Positions 8,475 to 16,565 of a DNA stretch of 64,000 bases are shown one piece after another. The stretch lies in the NCBI RefSeq assembly GCF_000332275.1, contig NZ_CM001776.1, forward strand, positions 2,252,789 to 2,316,788, in the 5' to 3' direction. The notes under the pieces are model-generated. The model was given only the letters and a program-made list of their open reading frames with translations. It ran no database searches and was not told the DNA's origin. Source of the stretch: Synechococcus sp. PCC 7336 (lineage in GTDB: Bacteria > Cyanobacteriota > Cyanobacteriia > Thermostichales > PCC-7336). The translations under genes were made by a program, and so were the position numbers. Position 1 is the stretch's first letter. Every line of letters begins with the position of its first letter.

Positions 8475-8517
8475 CTTTATACTGCCTCGCCTCTGATGAA
8501 ATGTCAAGTTTCGTAAA
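8475..8517 (-). promoter_or_regulatory. hliC promoter with HLR1-like RpaB site
   Basis: On the minus strand TTTACGAAACTTGACAT (8501-8517) matches the HLR1 pattern of two TTACA-type repeats with one mismatch in each half. A TATAAAG -10-like box is at 8475-8481. HLR1 is bound by RpaB and controls high-light genes such as hli. The -35-like TTGACA inside the box is 20 nt from the -10, long for an unaided promoter, as expected if a regulator assists. Confidence 0.6.
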
Positions 8518-8638
8518 GTTTACTCGAATGCAGGCGTAGCAATGGTTTTAGCTTTTATGGTAGCGATCGCTACCCTTAGAAAACCCAAATTTTTAGAATG
8601 AGGCGATCGCCCTCTGGGCTCGACCGCGATCGCCCCCT

Positions 8639-9088
8639 CTAGCTCAACACCACATCCGACGCCAACAACATTCCCTCCATGCGATCGTAAAGGACTCGTA
8701 ACTGCTCTGGCAGGCGTCGATAGATCTGACCGTTACTGACCTTCACCGCAGCTAACTGCACGGTCGACTCTAGATAGAGGGTGTGACGATCGCGCGATCG
8801 CAACTCGTACAGCCAAGGCAACCGCACCCCTTTGGGCTGCTCCGGCCTCGCCAACACCACTGCATCAGCCCCCATCGTCAAAGGACGGCGATAGCGCAGC
8901 GACATATCGGCGACCACCAAATTCACATCCGCCTGCACAAATCGCTCGAATGGCATCTGCAGGTGCCGCAACACCTCCACCCGCGTCTCCTCCAACCAAG
9001 CCACGTATTTGCCGTGCCAGACAATGCCGCCATAATCGGTGTGATGGGGATGGACGCGAATGGGATATTCAAACCAATGGGAGGTCAT
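8639..9088 (-). CDS. Acyl-CoA thioesterase, 4HBT/YbgC hotdog family
   Basis: 149 residues forming a single hotdog domain. The motif HTDYGGIVWHGKYVAWLEE (residues about 15-33) carries the Asp and following loop of the 4-hydroxybenzoyl-CoA thioesterase family. These are tetrameric cytoplasmic enzymes that release acyl groups from CoA. The usual cyanobacterial DHNA-CoA thioesterase (slr0204 type) has a different DTDGAGVVYF motif, so phylloquinone synthesis is not implied. Last in the leftward run behind the glycosyltransferase, 48 bp away. Substrate unknown. Confidence 0.85.
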   Translation of the reverse strand: MTSHWFEYPIRVHPHHTDYGGIVWHGKYVAWLEETRVEVLRHLQMPFERFVQADVNLVVADMSLRYRRPLTMGADAVVLARPEQPKGVRLPWLYELRSRDRHTLYLESTVQLAAVKVSNGQIYRRLPEQLRVLYDRMEGMLLASDVVLS

Positions 9089-9136
9089 GCAGTTGGCACA
9101 GCAACAGCCTTTCTCAGTGTAGAACCGCCAAACCCG

Positions 9137-10123
9137 CTATCGCCCTATCTTCCGCCGCAGCTTGCCCCACTTTTGCTGCCACCACAACTGCCCCAACCGC
9201 CAGCGAGTCAGTTGGGGCAGGCGATCGCCTGTCCGATAATCGAAAAACGCATCGATCTCGACTAAAATCGCCCCCAATTTCTTCGCCACTGCCTCAGCTC
9301 GATAGTCCTCAAAAAAAGCAGCATCCACCTGCGATCTCCTTCCCTGCAAAGCAGCCTGAATCCGCCGCAGGTCGCAATCGAGCGAATACACTGCAATTTT
9401 TTCGCAGTTAAAGCCCGGATCGAGATAATCCGCCAGTGCGCTATTCACACTCGAAAACACCCAGCATCCGCAAGCCATCGCCTCCATCGGCGGCAAGCCA
9501 AACCCCTCCGTCACCCCACTCGCAGCCCAATATTCCGCTGAATCGTACACATAAATCCTGGCGCGATTGAATAGCCCCGCCAGATCCTCCACATAGCGAT
9601 CCAGCAATTCGACGCGACAGAACTGACTCAGAGCGGGTACCAATTGCTCTAATACGTAACTGGAGGTTTTGCGGGTTTGAACGAGTACATCGATGTCTCG
9701 GGCTTGATGGCGATCGCAAAACTCTTGCCCAATGGCGTTGGGCAGGTAGAAAATGGGCGAATGCGGTGACTTTTGTCCCCAATACCCCATCGTGTTTCGA
9801 CTCGCCGCCACAATCGGCACCGCCACCGGCAAATTGAAGCCATAGCCCGAGCTGTGGGCATGATAAACAACATTGCAGTGTTTGAGTCTCGCCACCAAAC
9901 GCTTGACATCGAATCCCCAGCTTGCGACAAACGTGCAGTGGGCCAAGTCTTCAGTGGCGAGCACGTCCTCTAAAAAAGGGCGATCGCTTTCCCGTTGCCG
10001 ATAGGTGACAATCTCCGCCTCGCAAAACTGCCTTGCTAATTCCGCTAGCTTCAGCTCCGCCCACAAGCCGCCACTGCCAAATTTCTGGGTGGTTCCAGGC
10101 AATAGGAAATATAGCTTTCTCAC
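9137..10123 (-). CDS. GT4-family glycosyltransferase
   Basis: 328 residues with GT-B architecture. A Gly-rich N terminus (LLPGTTQKFGSGGLWAE) precedes the donor-binding motif EGFGLPPMEAMACGCWV (about residues 206-222), whose E-x-x-x-x-x-x-x-E pattern is typical of GT4. A YWAASGVTEGF segment precedes it. The start overlaps the stop of the upstream GT-C gene by 4 bp (ATGA), indicating translational coupling, so the two probably act on the same lipid-linked or cell-surface glycan. Donor and acceptor cannot be inferred. Confidence 0.85.
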   Translation of the reverse strand: MRKLYFLLPGTTQKFGSGGLWAELKLAELARQFCEAEIVTYRQRESDRPFLEDVLATEDLAHCTFVASWGFDVKRLVARLKHCNVVYHAHSSGYGFNLPVAVPIVAASRNTMGYWGQKSPHSPIFYLPNAIGQEFCDRHQARDIDVLVQTRKTSSYVLEQLVPALSQFCRVELLDRYVEDLAGLFNRARIYVYDSAEYWAASGVTEGFGLPPMEAMACGCWVFSSVNSALADYLDPGFNCEKIAVYSLDCDLRRIQAALQGRRSQVDAAFFEDYRAEAVAKKLGAILVEIDAFFDYRTGDRLPQLTRWRLGQLWWQQKWGKLRRKIGR

Positions 10124-11760
10124 ACCGACTCCACCCCCTTAGTTCGACTGTCACCGATCGCTTCCCCAGTCGACGAATCGATATCTGAATCGATATCTGA
10201 ATCGATGTCATAGAGAAACGTAAAACTGCGGACACCCTCAAAAGAATCAATCTCGCGACTGAAAGTTTCCAGATAAGCTCTGACCAGCCTGACTTGCTCG
10301 CCAAAATCAGTGCGGGAAAAGAGCACCCAAACGCGATCGCTTTGACGCAGGAGATCTAGTTCTATAGCCAAGCGTTCTGACTGCGTCAGAGAAGAGTCAT
10401 TCCTCTGTAAGAAATCGTCAGTGCCAATAATATAGTCAGATTCTGCAAAGCCATACAGAGGTGCGTAATAGGCAAATTGCAGATCTCCGTTCTGAAACAC
10501 GAAAATTTTATCTTCTGGGGCTCGATATTCGCGGATATACTCCAACACTGCACGAATCCCGTGTTCTTGCTTGGGACGAAAAGGAATAGCCCCCGACTCT
10601 TTAATAGGGTAATAAAATAGAGCAAACACGATCGCCACCCCAACGGCTCTCGCCAGCCACTTCGCAAGGGGAAAATGGCGAGCAGATGCCTGAAAGAGAC
10701 CTCGGATACTCACAGATGTCCCCTCAGAAATGAGTAAGTAAAACGTTGGAGCCAAGAAAATAATCAGACGTTTGAGAAAAGGATATTGATGTAAGAAGCT
10801 GGCAAAGAGAGTGACCAGAATGGGACAGATACAGAGAAGGAATGCTGATTTATTTTTCCTGTAAAAGGCAACGCAACCGACTACAAAGAAAACCATCGCC
10901 AACCCGTCACTCGGACTTTCAAAGCTAAAGGGCTCGTAGAAGGCGCGCCCGAGGGCATCGAGCACCCAGATTACATCGAAGGGCGAGCTGGGGAAGCCGT
11001 TGCTCCAAGAGCTCAATAAGGTAGTGTTGTCGCCGAGATTGCTGGCAGTAATCCAATAAAAGCCCCCAAAACTGGCAATCCAGCTCAGATAGATCGGTAA
11101 CTTGCCGCTGAGTTGTAGCGACTTTTTCGAGCTCAGGCAAATGAGGATATGGGCGAGCTCCAAGCCCGCTAACACGAGGGCAGCAGGGTGAGAGAACCAA
11201 ATAGCGAGCGCCCCCACGACTGAATAGATGAGTAGCTTGCGGCGATCGAGCAGGCCGGAATTCACCGCCATTGCCACCAGTAGCAGGGCGAGGGCGATCG
11301 CCATATCGCTGGCATATTGCTTGGCTTCTACTGCATGAAAAACAATGCGACGGAGGGTGCCGAAGAGCCCGAGACAGATGGGAATTGCCGGCGGGGATAG
11401 CCAACGTTTGGCAACGGTGTAAAGCAGCAAAAACGAGCTGATACTAGCCGAGACGGGGAACAGCCTGAGGGCATATTCGCTCTTGCCAAAGAGCTGAATG
11501 GCGAGTTTTTCGATCCATAGAAAGCCCAGGGGAGCCCCTTGGTTGTAATCGAGGGGCTGGGCCAGTTCGAGGTAGGAGCGATTGACGAGATTGAGGGCCA
11601 GAGCGGCCTCATCCCCCCGCAAGCCGTCGTTGCTGAGGTACTGCACGACAATAATGAGCAAGCCGTAGGCGATCGCGGCGATCGCCAGCCCGTGCCAGAG
11701 CTTCGAGTCGGGCTCCAGACCGAATTTTGCCGGCGAAGGTCGCAGTGACTGATTTGACAT
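10120..11760 (-). CDS. GT39/ArnT-like membrane glycosyltransferase (GT-C)
   Basis: 546 residues with about 9-11 hydrophobic helices in the first 370 residues, then a soluble C-terminal domain. The first loop has RGDEAALALNLVNRSYLEL, with the acidic residues that in GT-C enzymes of the PMT/ArnT type act as catalytic base. QGAPLGFLWIEKLAIQLFG and VEAKQYASDM are further family hallmarks. Such enzymes use polyprenyl-phosphate sugars at the outer membrane face. The C terminus contains a DIDS tripeptide-type repeat (DNA repeat 10175-10210). Coupled to the GT4 gene downstream by a 4-bp overlap; 9 bp follow the upstream membrane protein. Confidence 0.8.
   Translation of the reverse strand: MSNQSLRPSPAKFGLEPDSKLWHGLAIAAIAYGLLIIVVQYLSNDGLRGDEAALALNLVNRSYLELAQPLDYNQGAPLGFLWIEKLAIQLFGKSEYALRLFPVSASISSFLLLYTVAKRWLSPPAIPICLGLFGTLRRIVFHAVEAKQYASDMAIALALLLVAMAVNSGLLDRRKLLIYSVVGALAIWFSHPAALVLAGLELAHILICLSSKKSLQLSGKLPIYLSWIASFGGFYWITASNLGDNTTLLSSWSNGFPSSPFDVIWVLDALGRAFYEPFSFESPSDGLAMVFFVVGCVAFYRKNKSAFLLCICPILVTLFASFLHQYPFLKRLIIFLAPTFYLLISEGTSVSIRGLFQASARHFPLAKWLARAVGVAIVFALFYYPIKESGAIPFRPKQEHGIRAVLEYIREYRAPEDKIFVFQNGDLQFAYYAPLYGFAESDYIIGTDDFLQRNDSSLTQSERLAIELDLLRQSDRVWVLFSRTDFGEQVRLVRAYLETFSREIDSFEGVRSFTFLYDIDSDIDSDIDSSTGEAIGDSRTKGVESV
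10175..10210. repeat. 12-bp tandem repeat within a coding region
   Basis: Three copies of GAATCGATATCT (the last with two changes) inside the C-terminal coding part of the GT-C gene, encoding repeated Asp-Ile-Asp-Ser. In-frame, so copy number changes would not break the gene. Confidence 0.9.
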
Positions 11761-11769
11761 AGGGCAGAT

Positions 11770-13545
11770 CTAGGATTCCTCAAGGGCCGCCAGGATGCAC
11801 TCAGATTTTAGAATGCGGTGGTTTTCACTTTTGAAAGCGCTGCAGCGATCGAGCGTTTTGGCCAAGGCTGGGGTTTGACCGCTGGTAAGGGTTTCTACCG
11901 CGATCGCCGCTTCGGGTTGATATTGCTGCACCCACCGACTACTGGCGATCCCCTGAGGCTGGAAGGCATCGCGATCGAGCAGCCATAAGGTAATGCCATA
12001 GCGTTCGATAAACTCTCGCACCACCTGGGGATTGGGACTGTATTGGGCGGCGATGGTGTCTTTGGCCCGCTGGCGAATTTCGCGGTAGTAGCCGGTCTGA
12101 TAGGGGATGGCGTATTCTTTGCCCACCAAAATGGAACGACGGGCAAAGCTGGGAATATAGCTGGATTCGTGGCTGAGGGTGGCGATGAGACTATCTTTGG
12201 GTTGCGATTCGAGAAAGCTGTAAAGTTCGGGGGATTGGGCTTGGGCCAAAAAGGTGAGGGGAAAGCCGCGAATGGTCAGGGGATAGAACAGGAGCAGGCC
12301 GACTAAAGCAGCAGCGGTGGTGCTGGCGATCGCCGCTTCGAGCGCGCGCTGAGGGCTCCCAGCGCGATCGAGGGCGAGAATGGCCCAGCGCAGCAAGGCA
12401 TCAATCAGAATGAGCAGCGCGATTCCGGCACTGAGCACAAACAGAATGCGCAGGTAGTGGCCGGAATAGCGGCTGGGGAGATAGAGCGCAAACAGGAGGG
12501 CGTGGGCGGCCAGAAACCAGCAGGCGGAGCTCAGGAACAGTCGGGGCAGAATGCCGATGCCGCGATCGATTGCCCCCACTAGGGGAAACTGCTGGGGAAA
12601 CCCGGGCAAAAACAGCAAGAGAAATCCCGCCGCATTGGTCACTGGCGTGAGGGCCGAGTTGATGCGAATGCCACTGCGTCCGCGCAGCCAAAATTGAGCC
12701 GGATCGTCCCGAAAAAATGCCACCCGCCCCCCCGACTGAAACTCCGGCATGGTGAGGGCTTCAGCCGCAGAAATAGTGGGCCCGTAGCCACTGGATGACA
12801 GCAGATAGGGCAGCAGTACGACAACCGCGATCGCCAAGCCGCCGAGGCTGAGTTTCCACAAATGGCGATCGCCACTCAGTCGCAAGCGTCCCTCTCGCCA
12901 TTCCACAAGCCCCAAAGCCAAGATCCCCGCCGAAATCAACACCGCTTGAGGATAGAGCAACCCCTGCAGGAGAATGGCGAGCCAACTCAGCCAGATCGAT
13001 CGCCGCAGCCAGGCATACATCAATGCCACCGTCACTAGATAGACAAAGGCTTTCGCCGTTCCCGCCGACACGGTATCGGTGATGGAAACCGCTTGGTCCA
13101 TTAGCAGTGAGGCAAAGAAGGCAGCCACTGGCACCGGAAACAGTTCGAGGCTGGTCCAGAAGGTGGCGATGGAGGTGAGCAAAATGATGGCAGCGGGCAG
13201 CAACTTGTTGAACAGCAGGGGATGAATGCCGATGGCTGCTGCCGCTCGGTAAATCAGGGCATAGCCTGCAGGGGCGATGGATTGGTAGTAGCTGGCGATA
13301 TAGTCGTTGGGGAACAGCTCGCGATCGGCAAACTGCTGCGTCCAAAAGACGTGTTGGCGGGCATCGTCGGGGATGAGGTAGGGGGTGCGAAAGGCTTCTT
13401 CCAACCCCATGACCGCATACATGATTCCAAAGGCTACACAGACCCAAAACCAGTTTCTGACCTGCGGGTGAGTTGGATGTTTGGCAGAGATAGATAGCTC
13501 GTGTCGCAGATATTTGAGCAATGCAACAATTCGGGTTTGGCTCAA
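11770..13545 (-). CDS. Large polytopic membrane protein, probable GT-C-type enzyme
   Basis: 591 residues with about 10-12 transmembrane helices and a soluble C-terminal 170 residues. The first periplasmic loop has PYLIPDDARQHVFW with a DD pair followed by NDYIASYYQSIAPAG, reminiscent of GT-C acceptor loops, but I recognise no named family. A TTG start at 13545 has GGAG 7 nt upstream; the next Met is 42 residues in. Contiguous with the ArnT-like gene (9 bp) and in the same direction, suggesting a shared glycan pathway. A hypothetical membrane protein is the cautious label. Confidence 0.7.
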   Translation of the reverse strand: MSQTRIVALLKYLRHELSISAKHPTHPQVRNWFWVCVAFGIMYAVMGLEEAFRTPYLIPDDARQHVFWTQQFADRELFPNDYIASYYQSIAPAGYALIYRAAAAIGIHPLLFNKLLPAAIILLTSIATFWTSLELFPVPVAAFFASLLMDQAVSITDTVSAGTAKAFVYLVTVALMYAWLRRSIWLSWLAILLQGLLYPQAVLISAGILALGLVEWREGRLRLSGDRHLWKLSLGGLAIAVVVLLPYLLSSSGYGPTISAAEALTMPEFQSGGRVAFFRDDPAQFWLRGRSGIRINSALTPVTNAAGFLLLFLPGFPQQFPLVGAIDRGIGILPRLFLSSACWFLAAHALLFALYLPSRYSGHYLRILFVLSAGIALLILIDALLRWAILALDRAGSPQRALEAAIASTTAAALVGLLLFYPLTIRGFPLTFLAQAQSPELYSFLESQPKDSLIATLSHESSYIPSFARRSILVGKEYAIPYQTGYYREIRQRAKDTIAAQYSPNPQVVREFIERYGITLWLLDRDAFQPQGIASSRWVQQYQPEAAIAVETLTSGQTPALAKTLDRCSAFKSENHRILKSECILAALEES

Positions 13546-13612
13546 CCTCTGACTCCAGATGCCTCAACAACCCTCACAGGATAGCGGGTTGGGGCGAGGC
13601 TTTGCTCGAACT

Positions 13613-14167
13613 CTATTCACCTCCTGCTTCGGAGGGCGACGTGCGGCGCAATCCCCCCAAACACAACAGCCAAATCGCGACCGCAATCCAGTGCAATACC
13701 GTCGGCGGCCACAGCGACCCGCTCTGCCAGTAGACAACGGTACAGATTGCCCCCAAAATCCCCGCGCAGATTAAGAATGCGGGATCGAAAAAAGTCGGCC
13801 TCGCGGCAGTCAGATAGAGAGCGGCATTGAGCGGGTGGGCGGCAACGAATAGAACTAAGCTGGCGATCGCCCATCCCAGTAGGGTTTGGGTTGTAACTGC
13901 TTCTGTAGGGTGGGGGACAAGCGTCACGCGAAACAGCACTTCTTCCAAGACAGAGGGCACCAGAAAGGCGATCGTCGCCGCACTCGCCCCCACCCGCCAA
14001 TTGCTGACGGGCTCCCAAGTCAACCAGCCGCGCCACACTCCAAGTGGAACCGCCATCAGACCATATCCCAACAACCACAAGCCCGTTCGTACCCAATCCG
14101 TCGCTGTCGGCACTGTTGTCACAGCCTCAAGCCAACGGCGAATGGCGATCGCCGCGATTGTCCCCAT
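13613..14167 (-). CDS. CPBP-family intramembrane metalloprotease
   Basis: 184 residues from ATG 14167, chosen because GGTGGAGG lies just upstream; a GTG at 14182 would add five residues. About six hydrophobic segments. The family motif EEVLFRV is at about residues 75-81, an FVAAHPLNA segment supplies the second His motif, and LHWIAVAIW the last His. CPBP (Abi/Rce1-like) proteins cleave substrates within the membrane or act in bacteriocin self-protection. It is divergent from glnB with about 220 bp between and leads the leftward glycan run. Substrate unknown. Confidence 0.8.
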   Translation of the reverse strand: MGTIAAIAIRRWLEAVTTVPTATDWVRTGLWLLGYGLMAVPLGVWRGWLTWEPVSNWRVGASAATIAFLVPSVLEEVLFRVTLVPHPTEAVTTQTLLGWAIASLVLFVAAHPLNAALYLTAARPTFFDPAFLICAGILGAICTVVYWQSGSLWPPTVLHWIAVAIWLLCLGGLRRTSPSEAGGE

Positions 14168-14314
14168 AACCTCACCCTCCACCTAGCGCAGAGCAATACT
14201 GCAGATCGGGGATATCGGCAATGTAAGCCTCGTCGCCTGCATCGGCCACCACAGCCCCCAAAGCAGCAATATTTCTTTGCAAAGTGAAATCCACTCCGGT
14301 CCTTGCAATAAAAT

Positions 14315-14328
14315 GTAGCGAGTGATAC
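14315..14328. promoter_or_regulatory. NtcA-binding box GTA-N8-TAC
   Basis: GTAGCGAGTGATAC is a perfect GTA-N8-TAC palindrome core, the NtcA consensus, 57 bp before the glnB start. NtcA, with 2-oxoglutarate, activates nitrogen genes including glnB in cyanobacteria. I could not place an unambiguous TAN3T -10 at the usual distance. The site is also in the region divergent to the CPBP gene. Confidence 0.7.
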
Positions 14329-14373
14329 GGTTCTGCGGTTCCCTGGCGACCCCAGATCGAGCTGAAACGATAG

Positions 14374-14724
<351 letters not shown>

Positions 14725-14733
14725 AGGCCCCTC

Positions 14734-14825
14734 GACAGTCTCGCCCAATCGACAGTCTCGCCCAATCGACAGTCTCGCCCAATCGACAGTCTCGCCCAAT
14801 CGACAGTCTCGCCCAATCGACAGTC
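14734..14825. repeat. 17-bp tandem repeat downstream of glnB
   Basis: Five identical copies of GACAGTCTCGCCCAATC (14734-14818) and a partial sixth (GACAGTC). Begins 9 bp after the glnB stop. Perfect identity between copies points to recent expansion. It may lie in the glnB 3' untranslated region. Confidence 0.97.
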
Positions 14826-15489
14826 AATGGGGGAGGCGATCGCCTTTCAAGCATCGGCAACTGAACCCGCAAACGGCTGAGGAACGCTCAAACGCGCTAG
14901 CGATTCGAGCACTGGCGCCTGACCTTGCCCAGCCCCTCAATCCCCCAAAAACAAAGCTGCTGGGGGATTTGATCTTGAGAAATATCGGCAATGATACAGA
15001 GGATTTTGAAGCCCCTGGCTGCCAATTCTAGGGAATAGCGAAGCACTATCCGTGAAACTGCTGGACTGCTGAGATGCAGAGTTATCATTTCAGCTTCCCT
15101 GGGCATCTTGAACAATAGGTGGCTCGACGACATCTTTCCATCTCTCTGCCTGAACGGGCGAAGTATTGTCTGAATGGACTGTAAATGTTCGCGACACGTG
15201 GTCAGCGAACCTTACTCTTTCCGGAGAGCGGGAAACAATTCGCAGAGCGACTAACGCATTGCTTTCAATCCGGGGTTTTTAAGTGGTGACAGCTACGGTC
15301 GCGAGGAGATCTTCAACTGAGATTGCCAATCTATTAGCGGAACGATGATTTGGGCCGAGCCAATTGGAATCGAGCGGTGGCAAAAGCGTTGCGACAGCAC
15401 GCCGCCAGCCTCCAAGCCAGTTTTATCTTTCTCGATACGCCTAGCGGTTTCACTTCAAACCTGCCTGATTCACACCTAAGGAAAATTTC
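14826..15489. other. Spacer before the pix-type cluster
   Basis: No gene that I recognise. A 78-codon minus-strand frame (14897-15133) containing AARGFKILCIIADISQDQ is the only coherent candidate, without a known match. The last 60 bp hold the ribosome-binding site (AAGGA) of the CheY gene; the region from about 15190 is a likely promoter zone for the cluster but no clear -35/-10 stands out. Confidence 0.4.
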
Positions 15490-15852
15490 ATGAGTACTGC
15501 TTTAGTCATTGACGATTCGCGCACAGATATGGAAGTCATTTCCACGTCCCTCAGCCAGGGTGGATTTATGGTGCTGAAAGCCAACAATGGCGAGGAAGCC
15601 CTAACGCAGATCGCCTCCCAACAGCCCGATGTGATTTTTCTCGATGTCGTCCTGCCTGGTGTGAGCGGATTCGAGCTGTGCCGCGACCTCAAAAACAAGG
15701 ACGAGACGAAGTCGATTCCAGTGGTGCTCTGCTCCACAAAGGGGACGGAGATGGACCAATTTTGGGGCATGAAGCAGGGGGCCGATGCCTATCTAACGAA
15801 ACCCGTGGATAGCGAAGAGTTGGTGCGCGTGGCGAAAAAGCTGGTGCAGTAA
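15490..15852 (+). CDS. CheY-like response regulator (PixH type)
   Basis: 120 residues, a stand-alone receiver domain. Acidic pocket DD at 8-9 (VIDDSR), phospho-acceptor Asp in IFLDVVLPG (about residue 53), CSTKG and LTKPV with the conserved Thr/Lys. It takes the phosphoryl group from the cluster's CheA and is expected to act on the twitching-motility machinery. First gene of a rightward operon, 27 bp before the CheW gene; the gene order matches Synechocystis pixH-pixI-pixJ-pixJ2-pixL. Confidence 0.88.
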   Translation: MSTALVIDDSRTDMEVISTSLSQGGFMVLKANNGEEALTQIASQQPDVIFLDVVLPGVSGFELCRDLKNKDETKSIPVVLCSTKGTEMDQFWGMKQGADAYLTKPVDSEELVRVAKKLVQ

Positions 15853-15879
15853 CGCCCTCAGATCTGAGAGGAACATGCA

Positions 15880-16449
15880 ATGGTAGAGCAATCGACGATC
15901 GCGGCGACGCCAGGTCCGGCCTTGGGATTGGATCTAGCGGGCCAGGAGTCTGACGGCAGGGCACAGTTTTTGCAGGTCCGCATTAGCCCCCAATTGCGGG
16001 CGGCGCTACCGGTGGAAAGCCTCACAGAGGTGCTGGCAGTGCCGTTCGGTCAGATTGTGCCGATTCCCCACATGCCTGACTGGGTGATGGGGGCATACAA
16101 CTGGCGCGGCGATATTTTGTGGGTGGCGGATTTGGGCCATCTATTGGGAATGACGCCCTGGCACCAGCTTCGGCAAACGTCGGGTCGCCATGCGGTAGCG
16201 GTGCTGCACGGGGATAAGGCTAACCGCAAGTCGCGGGGTAGTTTCGCCCAGATCTTGGGGGTTGCGGTAGCCCAGGTGGACGAGATAGCCACTTACGACG
16301 CGACAGAGATTCAATCGCCCCCGGACGGCACCGTCTCTGCGGGGTTGGCTCCGTTTTTGCGGGGGTATTGGGTTGCGCCCGAGGAGGAGATGGTGGCTGT
16401 GCTGGACGCGCGATCGCTCCTCGCCCGTGCAGCCCAGTCGTCTGGATAA
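15880..16449 (+). CDS. CheW-like coupling protein (PixI type)
   Basis: 189 residues. The CheW domain spans about 28-185: LRAALPVESLTEVLAVP, then PHMPDWVMGAYNWRGDILWVADLG, the conserved receptor/kinase docking loop, then FAQILGVAVAQVDEI. It links the two downstream receptors to the CheA. A 30-residue N-terminal extension is low complexity. Second gene of the operon; 116 bp precede the first receptor. Confidence 0.9.
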   Translation: MVEQSTIAATPGPALGLDLAGQESDGRAQFLQVRISPQLRAALPVESLTEVLAVPFGQIVPIPHMPDWVMGAYNWRGDILWVADLGHLLGMTPWHQLRQTSGRHAVAVLHGDKANRKSRGSFAQILGVAVAQVDEIATYDATEIQSPPDGTVSAGLAPFLRGYWVAPEEEMVAVLDARSLLARAAQSSG

Positions 16450-16565
16450 ATGCTTACTTGGCGTTCCTGCCCGAGTTTTTCCTGCTAGCGCGTTTGGCGC
16501 TAGATCGCTACTTCTTCTCTAGCTCGTTATTGTCAGTCCACATCCATCATTGAGAGAGCACTCCC

